5,787 nt of DNA from CAVSWN01 sp046728115 (GCA_046728115.1 JBKPDW010000482.1:1-5787); one strand, 5' to 3'; counted from the stretch's first letter, positions 1 through 5,397 are shown. A program made the numbers and translations. The notes: a model not told the origin generated them from the sequence alone.

Positions 1-2
1 GG

Positions 3-233
3 CAGATGTACATGGAAGCCACGGTTGGCGCCGAGGAATCGCTGGCGTTGACGGGACAGGCCTGGAGCGCGTGGCGGGTCGATGCGCGCCTGCGCCAGAC
101 CGTCGAGCGCCGCGCCGCACATGCGCTCACCGCGTGGATCAGCACCGATCCCCGGCGCGTACCCGTGGCGCTGCAGATCGAAGGCGACTTCGGCGTCGTG
201 CGCGCCGAAATCGCCAGCTATCGCGCTCGCTAG
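3..233 (+). CDS. C-terminal fragment of a probable DUF3108-family protein (5' end outside window)
   Basis: The reading frame is open from the left edge and stops with TAG at 231-233, so about 76 C-terminal residues are visible. Two ATG codons (6 and 12) fall in frame, but the frame is still open to the edge, so neither need be the true start. The segment reads ...LTAWISTDPRRVPVALQIEGDFGVVRAEIASYR. The run W-I-S-T-D-P-R-R-V-P-V followed by a short Gly-containing beta strand resembles the C-terminal end of DUF3108 proteins, which typically close with a 'W-(I/L)-S-D-D-x-R-R-(L/I)-P-V' strand pair. Those proteins are usually exported or periplasmic and of unknown function; no signal peptide can be checked here. 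The gene converges on paaK. The family assignment is from memory of the motif and is moderate; that this is a real coding end is more secure. Confidence 0.55.
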   Translation, partial: QMYMEATVGAEESLALTGQAWSAWRVDARLRQTVERRAAHALTAWISTDPRRVPVALQIEGDFGVVRAEIASYRAR

Positions 234-256
234 CACCCGAGCCCCGCGTTTTCGCG

Positions 257-297
257 CTCGTGCCTCGCGGTCAGCACGAGGTCCTCGATTGCGAGGC
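257..297. terminator. Competing inverted repeats between convergent genes, candidate bidirectional terminator
   Basis: The 104-base gap between the convergent stop codons (233 and 338) contains several exact inverted repeats. CTCGTGC (257-263) pairs with GCACGAG (274-280) around a 10-base loop. CCTCG (283-287) pairs with CGAGG (292-296) around a 4-base loop. As an alternative, GCCTCGC (262-268) pairs with GCGAGGC (291-297), which would disrupt the first stem. There is no clean U-tract on either strand, so a classical intrinsic terminator is not demonstrated. The position between two converging genes is the main argument for a termination role. Confidence 0.35.
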
Positions 298-337
298 GTC
301 ACGGCCGATGCCGATTACCTTGACGGTCGCGCCCTTC

Positions 338-1648
338 TCACCGCGGACGCAGGTCGATCACCCGCTTCGCCTTGCCGATCGATCGCTCCACGGAACCGGG
401 CGCGCACATCAGGACCGCCGCTGTGACGCCGATGTATGACTTGATCAGATGCTGCAGCTCGCTTGCCGCTTGCGTGCAGACTGCTGACTCCAACGCCAGG
501 CCCAGCTCGGGTTCGACCTTGACGGTCAGTTCGTCCAGCGTGCCGATCCGGCTGACCTCGAGCACATAATGAGGCGCCAGGTGCTGGTGACCGACGATCA
601 GCTCCTCGATCTGGCTGGGAAACACGTTGACGCCGCGGATGATCAGCATGTCGTCGGTCCGACCCGTTACCCTTGCCATGCGCCGCATCGATCGCGCGGT
701 TGGAGGCAGCAGCGTGGTGAGATCGCGGGTGTGATACCGGATGATCGGGAGCGCCTCCTTTGTCAGCGATGTGAACACGAGCTCGCCGCGCTCGCCATCG
801 GCTCGCACCTGCCCCGTCTCCGGATCGGTGATCTCCGGATAGAAGTGATCCTCCCAGATGACGGGGCCGTCCTTCGTCTCGACGCATTCGCACGCCACGC
901 CCGGGCCCATCACTTCTGACAGGCCATACAGATCGATCGCGTCGATGTCGAAGCGCGCTTCGATATCGGCCCGCATCGCGTCGGTCCAGGGCTCGGCGCC
1001 GAAGATTCCGATCTTCAGCGACGATTTGCGCGGATCGTGGCCCTGACGAACGAATTCCTCCGCGATGTTCAACATATAGGACGGCGTCACCATGATGACG
1101 TCGGGCTTGAAATCGACGATCAGCTGCACCTGCTTTTCCGTCTGCCCTCCCGACATCGGGACGACCGTGCATCCGAGTTTCTCCGCGCCGTAGTGGGAGC
1201 CAAGGCCACCGGTGAACAGTCCATAGCCGTAGCCGACATGTACGATGTCGCCAGGGCGGCCGCCGGCCGCCCTGATCGAGCGCGCCATGAGCGATGCCCA
1301 GGTGTCGATGTCTCGGGCCGTATACCCCACCACAGTCGGCCTGCCCGTCGTGCCGCTCGACGCGTGAATCCGGACGATCCGCTCGCGCGGCACCGCGAAC
1401 AGACCGAAGGGATAGGTGTCGCGAAGATCGTTCTTGGTCGTGAATGGAAAACGGGCGAGGTCGGATAATGTCCGGAGATCGTCCGGATGCGCGCCCTCCT
1501 CGTCGCACTTCGACCGGTAGTGCGGCACGTGGTCGTAGGCGTGTCGAACCGACCACCGAAGACGCTCGAGCTGAAGGTGCTGCAACTCGTCCAGGCTGGC
1601 ACGCTCGATGGGTTCGCGGAGATCGCCTGCTTGGATGCGTCGCGTCAT
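338..1648 (-). CDS. paaK: Phenylacetate-CoA ligase (PaaK, AMP-forming)
   Basis: This 436-residue cytoplasmic enzyme should activate phenylacetate, or a related aryl acid, with ATP and CoA to the aryl-CoA thioester plus AMP and PPi. Length and sequence match PaaK from end to end. Visible motifs of the adenylate-forming superfamily are the phosphate loop SSGTTGRPT (residues 97-105), YGLSEVMGPG (241-250), RYHTRDLT (304-311, ribose-binding Asp), and TGRTDDMLIIRGVNVFPSQIE starting near 328 at the hinge to the mobile C-terminal domain. SIGKAKRV (423-430) carries the C-terminal catalytic lysine, probably K426. PaaK-specific blocks such as GYGYGLFTGGLG (139-150) and SGGQTEKQVQL (166-176) are intact. 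The ATG start is supported by GAGGA at 1655-1659, six bases upstream. The stop of the upstream crotonase gene is only 12 bases away, so the two are probably co-transcribed. The RYRTRD form usual in PaaK is RYHTRD here, a mild change. The exact substrate cannot be fixed from sequence. Confidence 0.95.
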   Translation of the reverse strand: MTRRIQAGDLREPIERASLDELQHLQLERLRWSVRHAYDHVPHYRSKCDEEGAHPDDLRTLSDLARFPFTTKNDLRDTYPFGLFAVPRERIVRIHASSGTTGRPTVVGYTARDIDTWASLMARSIRAAGGRPGDIVHVGYGYGLFTGGLGSHYGAEKLGCTVVPMSGGQTEKQVQLIVDFKPDVIMVTPSYMLNIAEEFVRQGHDPRKSSLKIGIFGAEPWTDAMRADIEARFDIDAIDLYGLSEVMGPGVACECVETKDGPVIWEDHFYPEITDPETGQVRADGERGELVFTSLTKEALPIIRYHTRDLTTLLPPTARSMRRMARVTGRTDDMLIIRGVNVFPSQIEELIVGHQHLAPHYVLEVSRIGTLDELTVKVEPELGLALESAVCTQAASELQHLIKSYIGVTAAVLMCAPGSVERSIGKAKRVIDLRPR

Positions 1649-1660
1649 GATAGGTCCTCG

Positions 1661-2428
1661 TCAGCGGGCGGCTCGACGAGCCTTGGCGGCCCGATGCTCC
1701 GCCATGGCCTCGCGGTGCTCTGCAGATGATGTTGAAAGGGCCTGGAACTCGTAGTAGGTCTCGACGAAATCTTCGAACCGCGTTTCGAGCGCCATGTTCG
1801 TCAGCTTCTTCGTCAGTCGCGTCGACGTCCATGCCGTGGAAAGGATCCGATCGGCCACTTCGGCGATCTTGGCTTCGTAGTGATCGGCCTCGACGACCCA
1901 GTCCACGAGGCCCCAGTCGTGCGCCGTGGCTGCATCGATGACATCCGCCGCGAGCGCCAGCCGCTTCGCGCGACCGAGCCCGGCGAAGCGCGCGATTCGC
2001 CACATACCAATCCCTGGCACAATCCCCTCCTTCACCGCGGTGATTCCGAAGCGCGCGTCGTCTCTGGCAACGCGAAGATCGCATGCCAGAGCGATCTGCA
2101 GGCCGCCTCCGATGCAATGCGAGTGAATCGCCGCGAGGACGGTCGGATCCATCGTTTCGAGCTTGCGGAGCGCCGACTCCCAGTTCCTGAAGAACGCCAT
2201 CGTTGTCTCGCCCGCCGCCAGAGCGGTGAGATCGATCCCGGTGCAGAAGGCGCGGCCGGCGCCCTGCAGGATCACGAGCCGGATGCCGCGGTTCGCCGCG
2301 ATGTCGTCGACGAGCGTGTTGAGGTCGCGCGCCCATTGTTCGTTAGCGCAGTTCAGCACGCCTGGCCGATTGAGGACAATGGTCGCAACCCGGTCGGCAA
2401 CTTCGGAGTACATCGTTTCGAGGTGCAC
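1661..2428 (-). CDS. Enoyl-CoA hydratase/isomerase (crotonase) family protein with atypical active site
   Basis: I take the GTG at 2428 as start, giving 255 residues, the usual crotonase length. It has a well-spaced GGAG (2436-2439, seven bases), and the product then begins MHLETMYSEVADRVATIVLNRPG, the normal family opening. The frame extends upstream to 2536, but that part (residues rich in Arg, Ser and Trp) does not look like crotonase. The oxyanion-hole regions are present: GRAFCTGIDL (59-68) and the GGGLQIALACD block (107-117). Aligned without gaps to rat mitochondrial enoyl-CoA hydratase over this stretch, the two catalytic glutamates Glu144 and Glu164 fall on Gln111 and Ala131 (in FGITAVKEG, 127-135). 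A standard syn-hydratase reaction is therefore doubtful. The fold should still bind acyl-CoA, and isomerase, hydrolase or lyase chemistry is possible. The 12-base gap to paaK places it in an aryl-CoA pathway by context. It is not a clear PaaF or PaaG, so I give no symbol. Confidence 0.88.
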   Translation of the reverse strand: MHLETMYSEVADRVATIVLNRPGVLNCANEQWARDLNTLVDDIAANRGIRLVILQGAGRAFCTGIDLTALAAGETTMAFFRNWESALRKLETMDPTVLAAIHSHCIGGGLQIALACDLRVARDDARFGITAVKEGIVPGIGMWRIARFAGLGRAKRLALAADVIDAATAHDWGLVDWVVEADHYEAKIAEVADRILSTAWTSTRLTKKLTNMALETRFEDFVETYYEFQALSTSSAEHREAMAEHRAAKARRAAR

Positions 2429-2432
2429 GGTT

Positions 2433-2439
2433 CTTCTCC
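2433..2439 (-). promoter_or_regulatory. Ribosome binding site that sets the GTG start of the crotonase gene
   Basis: On the minus strand GGAGAAG occupies 2439-2433, with GGAG seven bases before GTG at 2428. The alternative ATGs at 2446 and 2413 have no comparable purine-rich motif at the right distance: the one at 2446 lies upstream of the motif, and the one at 2413 is 22 bases away from it. This supports the 255-residue form of the protein. Confidence 0.7.
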
Positions 2440-2450
2440 GATCCATCCAA

Positions 2451-2468
2451 CGGCGCCTGAGGGCGCCG
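2451..2468. repeat. Perfect 7-bp hairpin in the leader of the crotonase gene
   Basis: CGGCGCC (2451-2457) and GGCGCCG (2462-2468) are exact reverse complements around a 4-base loop, TGAG on the plus strand and CTCA in a minus-strand transcript. All seven pairs are G-C or C-G. It ends about 11 bases upstream of the crotonase ribosome binding site and 22 bases upstream of the GTG start. It could be an attenuator-like or translation-modulating stem, a protein-binding operator, or a residual terminator for the regulator gene upstream. No U-tract follows. Confidence 0.4.
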
Positions 2469-2530
2469 GTGCTGGAGAAGAGTATGCACGAGCTTCGGTT
2501 GCCGTGCGCAAATTCGGCGGGACGCCGCCA

Positions 2531-2542
2531 GGGCACGTGCCC
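2531..2542. promoter_or_regulatory. Perfect 12-base palindrome GGGCACGTGCCC, candidate operator
   Basis: GGGCAC is followed directly by its reverse complement GTGCCC, with no spacer. It lies about 45 bases upstream of the weak CATACT -10 candidate and about 103 bases upstream of the crotonase start. A perfect dyad of this length in a non-coding region is compatible with a dimeric regulator site. It does not match the Crp (TGTGA-N6-TCACA) or Fnr (TTGAT-N4-ATCAA) consensus, so it is not evidence for binding by the neighbouring Crp/Fnr protein. In GC-rich DNA some such palindromes arise by chance. Confidence 0.25.
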
Positions 2543-2710
2543 CCGACGGGGTTATCGGCGTGTGCCTTCGTCCGTCCTGTGTGTTCGGCCCCGGGTCCGC
2601 ACTACCTCGTCACGGGAGATCCACGCGGAAGGCCAGGTGCCACGGAACAAAAGACGACAACCGCCGACGTTCAGACCACGCACCAATTGCGAAGCACCAT
2701 GGACGGCCCG

Positions 2711-3475
2711 CTACACCGAAGACGATTCCTGCTGCTCCACTTGATGCTCGTCGAGCGTGGCCTGGACGAGATCGTGCAGCTCGTCGCCATTTGATGCATG
2801 CGATATCGCATCGAAGCATTCGCACGCGGCCTGGTGCAGGCGCTTGACGTTGCGAATCGTCAGAACGCCGCGATGGTAATCGATGATCTTCTTGCCGCGA
2901 AGCGACGCAGCGGCCTGCGTCACCGCGGATCGCGGCGCACCCACCATCTGCGATATGAATTCGTGCGTCAATTCGAACCTGTTCGTCCCGGCGCGCACGG
3001 CGGTCAGGAGGAGCCAGCGTGCCAGGCGCTGCACCGACGTGTGGAAGCAATTGCACAGCGCGGATTGCGCGAGCTGATGCATCACCAGCTGCGAGTACGC
3101 CATGAGCAGCTCGTGAAAGTCCGTACACGACAGGATGTGGTGTCGAATAATCGCAGTCGGCACGCGGTGGGCGAAGCCTGCCACCTGAACCACCCAGGAG
3201 TACGGCAGCGGATATCGGCCCAGTGCATCCGACACGCCGACCACGCCGTCGCGGCCGACGATCGCGATGCCGAGCGACCGCCCGCCAGCAGTTGACGCCA
3301 CCAGGGACACGATTCCGTATTCGACGAAGTACACGAATTCCGTGCGCTCCCGGCTTGTCCCCAGCACCGCGTGACGTTCGAGCGCGACCGGCTCCAGTTC
3401 CCGGAAGAATCGGGACGAAGCCTCTGGACTCGAGCGCGAGAATTCCGCCAACACGCGATTGCGAGTTCGGTCCAC
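2711..3475 (-). CDS. Crp/Fnr-family transcriptional regulator
   Basis: This 254-residue protein has an N-terminal cyclic-nucleotide-binding-like beta-roll (about residues 20-115, including FVYFVEYGIVSLV and the Gly-rich SLGIAIVGRDGVVG), a long dimerisation helix (about 120-158), and a C-terminal winged helix-turn-helix (about 167-210). The recognition region is ELTHEFISQMVGAPRSAVTQAAASLR and the wing is IIDYHRGVLTIRN. The cAMP phosphate-binding cassette of Crp (GE-L then R-S/T) is not recognisable; DGVVGVSDALGRYP stands in its place, so a cAMP ligand is unlikely. The N-terminal Fe-S cysteine cluster of Fnr is also absent. CNC (141-143) and CEC (218-220) occur, the latter being common near the C-terminus of this subgroup. 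The start is GTG at 3475, with a stop in frame upstream and only a distant GGAG; GTG at 3454 is an alternative. It faces away from the small gene at 3677 and lies upstream of, and in the same direction as, the crotonase-paaK pair. Its targets and ligand are unknown. Confidence 0.9.
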   Translation of the reverse strand: MDRTRNRVLAEFSRSSPEASSRFFRELEPVALERHAVLGTSRERTEFVYFVEYGIVSLVASTAGGRSLGIAIVGRDGVVGVSDALGRYPLPYSWVVQVAGFAHRVPTAIIRHHILSCTDFHELLMAYSQLVMHQLAQSALCNCFHTSVQRLARWLLLTAVRAGTNRFELTHEFISQMVGAPRSAVTQAAASLRGKKIIDYHRGVLTIRNVKRLHQAACECFDAISHASNGDELHDLVQATLDEHQVEQQESSSV

Positions 3476-3676
3476 GGCCCCACACGCTCCAGCTGGTACC
3501 AGTGCAAGAATTGCCGCCGCCTAAACCGAGCCGTGCCGATTGGGGTCCGTCGGCGGCAGATCGACAACGTCGAGTTCGGACACTTCAGCTATAACTGCTT
3601 GATGAGCTTTACTTTACGGGAACGCATTGTGTAGCCTTGTCTCGGAGGACGTGGAACTGCTGACGTTCGGCGAGCG
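3476..3676. promoter_or_regulatory. Divergent intergenic region, probable promoters for the regulator and the small protein
   Basis: The two flanking genes are transcribed outward, so at least one promoter each is expected here. The stretch 3586-3635 is noticeably richer in A and T than the surroundings. It contains TATAAC at 3590-3595 on the plus strand (close to a -10 box). TCGACA at 3561-3566 resembles a -35, but the spacer of 23 bases is too long for a confident sigma-70 promoter. TATAGC can be read on the minus strand at 3593-3588 without a good -35. No Crp- or Fnr-type dyad was found. A GGAGG at 3644-3648 is too far from the ATG at 3677 to be its ribosome binding site. Confidence 0.4.
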
Positions 3677-4006
3677 ATGAAGATCCGGTTGACCCGCAAG
3701 TTGGCCGACCGCATCGATGGTGTCGATCTCAGTACCCGGAAGATTGGCGATGTGTTCGACCTGCCGCCGTTCGAAGCAGGTTTGGTGATTGCCGAGGGCT
3801 GGGCGTCTGCCGAAGACTCACGACCTGTGCCCTCCAGGGAACCTCGCGCGAAAGCCTCCACCGCCCCCGTTCGACGGGAACCGCGCAGCGCAGACAGGCG
3901 CTTTGCTGACGACCACGTCGTTTCCCGTCACGCCGCTAATGACTTGAAGGGCCGTGCCCCGGATAGGCGGCCGTCCGATTCTCGTCGCGACTTCGACAGA
4001 TCGTGA
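3677..4006 (+). CDS. Small hypothetical protein, folded-looking head with Arg/Asp-rich tail
   Basis: This 109-residue protein has two distinct parts. Residues 1-46, MKIRLTRKLADRIDGVDLS and onward to GDVFDLPPFEAGLVIAEGWAS, have regular hydrophobic spacing typical of a small alpha/beta unit, and the phrase 'GD-x-x-DLP-x-x-EA-x-x-x-IAEGWA' looks like a conserved small-protein motif I associate with Acidobacteriota genomes. Residues 47-109 are dominated by Arg, Asp, Ser, Pro and Ala (for example VRREPRSADRRF and PDRRPSDSRRDFDRS) and are probably disordered. There is no signal peptide, membrane segment or cysteine. The ATG at 3677 is the only plausible start; upstream in-frame codons contain no initiator, and the Shine-Dalgarno is weak. 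It is transcribed away from the Crp/Fnr gene and precedes mtnB by 143 bases. I do not know its function; the tail would suit binding to nucleic acid or an acidic partner, but that is speculation. Confidence 0.7.
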   Translation: MKIRLTRKLADRIDGVDLSTRKIGDVFDLPPFEAGLVIAEGWASAEDSRPVPSREPRAKASTAPVRREPRSADRRFADDHVVSRHAANDLKGRAPDRRPSDSRRDFDRS

Positions 4007-4149
4007 CGCGACTCCTGTCGACGCGGCACGCGCGTTGTTCATGAGCGGTTGCGGCTCGTCGCCGCCAACCGCCCCGCGTCCATATCAACAACGACAACGC
4101 ATCTCGCACTACTTCGTTTCGACGCACCGGCGTGGCAAGATCAGTTGGC
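4007..4149 (+). other. Leader between the small gene and mtnB
   Basis: This 143-base gap contains the hairpin at 4045-4072 and a short CGAC/GTCG stem near its start. I looked for a SAM-riboswitch-like layout, plausible upstream of methionine-salvage genes, and could not recognise the conserved core of a known SAM class. No convincing -35/-10 pair is visible, so mtnB may be read from the promoter upstream of the small gene or from an unrecognised one here. The Shine-Dalgarno before mtnB is also poor. Confidence 0.35.
4045..4072 (+). repeat. Strong hairpin upstream of mtnB
   Basis: GCGGTTG (4045-4051) pairs exactly with CAACCGC (4066-4072). Inside it CGGC (4052-4055) pairs with GCCG (4061-4064), leaving a TCGTC loop and a single bulged C at 4065. 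That is 11 base pairs, mostly G-C. It starts 38 bases after the stop of the small gene and ends 77 bases before mtnB. The bases that follow are C/G-rich rather than U-rich. It may be a terminator of the kind lacking a U-tract, or a structured element of the mtnB leader. Confidence 0.45.
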
Positions 4150-4773
4150 ATGTCGGACCAATCGGTGGAAATCCGCCGGCAGCTGGTGGAAGCTGGACGT
4201 CGCTTCGACGCGCGCGGGTGGGTGCTGGGTACCAGCGGCAATTTCAGCGCCGTGCTCGCTCGCGAGCCGCTGCGTCTGGCCATCACACCAAGTGGTGCCG
4301 CGAAGGGTGATCTGACCGCAGATCAAATCCTCGAAATTGATGCCGATGCGATTGCGCTGAACCCGGCTGATGGCCGACCGTCAGCTGAGTCACGCCTTCA
4401 TGTCGAGATCGTCAAGGTCCGTGGCGCGGGCGCCGTGCTCCATACGCACTCGATGTGGAGCACGCTGCTCTCCGACCGGTGTGCCGCGGCGGGAGGCCTG
4501 GCCATCGAAGGATACGAAATGTTGAAAGGTCTCGAGGGTGTGACGACTCACGAGCACCGCGAGTGGTTCCCCATTCTCGACAACGACCAGGACATGCACC
4601 GTCTCGCCAGTCGAGTTCGAGAAGCGCTGACGAACCATCCCGATGCGCACGCGTTCCTGTTGAGGCGTCACGGGATGTACACTTGGGGAACCGCGCTGCC
4701 GGAAGCAGTGCGACACGTCGAGATCGTCGAGTTCCTGCTCGAGGCGGTCGCCCGTAGCAGCAATCTCACGTAA
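4150..4773 (+). CDS. mtnB: Methylthioribulose-1-phosphate dehydratase (MtnB)
   Basis: This 207-residue cytoplasmic zinc enzyme of the class II aldolase/adducin fold converts 5-methylthioribulose-1-phosphate to 2,3-diketo-5-methylthiopentyl-1-phosphate in methionine salvage. Diagnostic segments are GTSGNFSA (27-34), ITPSGAAKG (45-53), the zinc ligands in HTHS (His98 and His100), EGYEMLKG (120-127, with Glu123 aligning to the catalytic glutamate of human APIP), and RRHGMYTWG (172-180, His174 as third zinc ligand). The length is normal for the family. I chose the ATG at 4150 (MSDQSVEIRRQL), which fits family N-termini; a GTG at 4132 would add six residues, and neither has a good Shine-Dalgarno. 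mtnD follows after 54 bases and mtnC overlaps mtnD, so the three are very probably one operon. The isomerase gene mtnA, which makes its substrate, is not in the window. Confidence 0.94.
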   Translation: MSDQSVEIRRQLVEAGRRFDARGWVLGTSGNFSAVLAREPLRLAITPSGAAKGDLTADQILEIDADAIALNPADGRPSAESRLHVEIVKVRGAGAVLHTHSMWSTLLSDRCAAAGGLAIEGYEMLKGLEGVTTHEHREWFPILDNDQDMHRLASRVREALTNHPDAHAFLLRRHGMYTWGTALPEAVRHVEIVEFLLEAVARSSNLT

Positions 4774-4815
4774 CGCGCCGCTTGCCGCTCTCGAACAGCC
4801 TGCCGATCGACGCGC

Positions 4816-4822
4816 GAGGAGG
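4816..4822 (+). promoter_or_regulatory. Strong ribosome binding site for mtnD
   Basis: GAGGAGG lies five bases before the ATG at 4828 and is the best Shine-Dalgarno in the mtn cluster. mtnB and mtnC both have weak ones, so mtnD may be translated more strongly than its neighbours. Confidence 0.75.
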
Positions 4823-4827
4823 GACTA

Positions 4828-5397
4828 ATGGCCGTCGTCAAGATTCCAGCCGAGAACAGGGTGCTTCGCGACGCGGATCACGTGACGGCGTTCTTGGCCG
4901 CTCAGGGCATCGAGTACGATCGATGGACGACCGACCATCCCCTGCCCGCGGACGCGACGCCGGAAATGCTGCTCGCGGCCTACCGTGGAGAAATCGAAAC
5001 GCTGAAAACACGGGGCGGATATCGAACCGCTGACGTGATCGATGTTCATCCCGATGTGCCGAATCTCGACGCGATGCTCGCGAAATTCAATCGCGAGCAC
5101 TGGCACGACGAGGACGAAGTGCGCTTCATCGTCGAGGGCCGCGGCCTGTTCCACATCCACCCGCGCGGAGGGAACGTGTTCGCCCTCGAAGTAGAAGCCG
5201 GCGACTTGATCAGAGTCCCGCGCGGCACGCACCATTGGTTCGATCTGTGCGCAGAACGGCGGATCCGCGCTATCCGTCTGTTCCAGGACACGAGCGGGTG
5301 GACGCCCCACTACACCGAGTCGGGTATCGACCAGGGATTTCAGCCTGTGTGTTTCGGGCCGGCGTACGTGTCGGCATCCGCGCCGACGAGCGCGTGA
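4828..5397 (+). CDS. mtnD: Acireductone dioxygenase (MtnD/ARD)
   Basis: This 189-residue cupin enzyme oxidises acireductone with O2. With Fe(II) it gives 4-methylthio-2-oxobutanoate, the methionine precursor, plus formate; in known ARDs a Ni(II)-loaded form gives an off-pathway product and CO. The metal ligands are all visible: His91, His93 and Glu97 in HWHDEDE (91-97) and His135 in RGTHHWFDL (132-140). The 44-residue spacing from the first to the last His equals that in Klebsiella ARD (His96 to His140). EVRFIVEGRGLFHIH and GDLIRVPRGTHHWF are the two cupin motifs, and ALDAML-type and GYRTADVID segments are family-like. The ATG has an excellent ribosome binding site, GAGGAGG at 4816-4822, five bases upstream. 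It shares GTGA with the mtnC start, implying coupled translation. Which metal is used in vivo cannot be told from sequence. Confidence 0.95.
   Translation: MAVVKIPAENRVLRDADHVTAFLAAQGIEYDRWTTDHPLPADATPEMLLAAYRGEIETLKTRGGYRTADVIDVHPDVPNLDAMLAKFNREHWHDEDEVRFIVEGRGLFHIHPRGGNVFALEVEAGDLIRVPRGTHHWFDLCAERRIRAIRLFQDTSGWTPHYTESGIDQGFQPVCFGPAYVSASAPTSA

Larger units (their letters stand above)
2429..2710. other. 282-base non-coding region upstream of the crotonase-paaK pair, candidate promoter and operator region
   Basis: No reading frame here looks like a real protein; the upstream extension of the crotonase frame to 2536 is of the wrong composition. Minus-strand transcription of the crotonase-paaK pair probably starts here. 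The best promoter-like pair on that strand is CATACT (2486-2481) with TTGCGC (2511-2506) 19 bases upstream, a weak match to sigma-70 consensus. Downstream of it lies the hairpin at 2451-2468, and upstream the palindrome at 2531-2542. No clear U-tract terminator for the Crp/Fnr gene, whose TAG is at 2711-2713, is visible, so read-through from that gene cannot be excluded. Confidence 0.4.

Noticed and set aside
315..2336. A 673-residue open frame on the minus strand spanning both the crotonase and paaK genes
   Set aside because: It is an out-of-frame shadow of two well-recognised genes. Its product is dominated by Arg, Gly, Asp and Ser with no domain, as expected from GC-rich DNA read in the wrong frame.
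2429..2536. An N-terminal extension of the crotonase to an upstream start at 2536
   Set aside because: The added 36 residues are not crotonase-like, and the GTG at 2428 has a good Shine-Dalgarno and yields a standard family N-terminus.
1880..2794. A 304-residue plus-strand open frame opposite the crotonase gene and its upstream region
   Set aside because: It is antisense to a clear crotonase gene, shows no recognisable motif and has the low-hydrophobicity, Arg-rich composition of a shadow frame.
2610..3485. A 291-residue minus-strand frame overlapping the Crp/Fnr gene
   Set aside because: The neighbouring frame encodes a clear Crp/Fnr protein; this one is Gly/Arg-rich without any domain.
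3476..3676. Possible Crp or Fnr autoregulatory dyad in the divergent region
   Set aside because: I looked for TGTGA-N6-TCACA and TTGAT-N4-ATCAA. Only a lone TTGATG half-site at 3599-3604 occurs, with no matching second half.
4007..4149. Known SAM riboswitch before mtnB
   Set aside because: The hairpin is real, but I could not identify the conserved core or helix arrangement of a known SAM class, so I do not call one.
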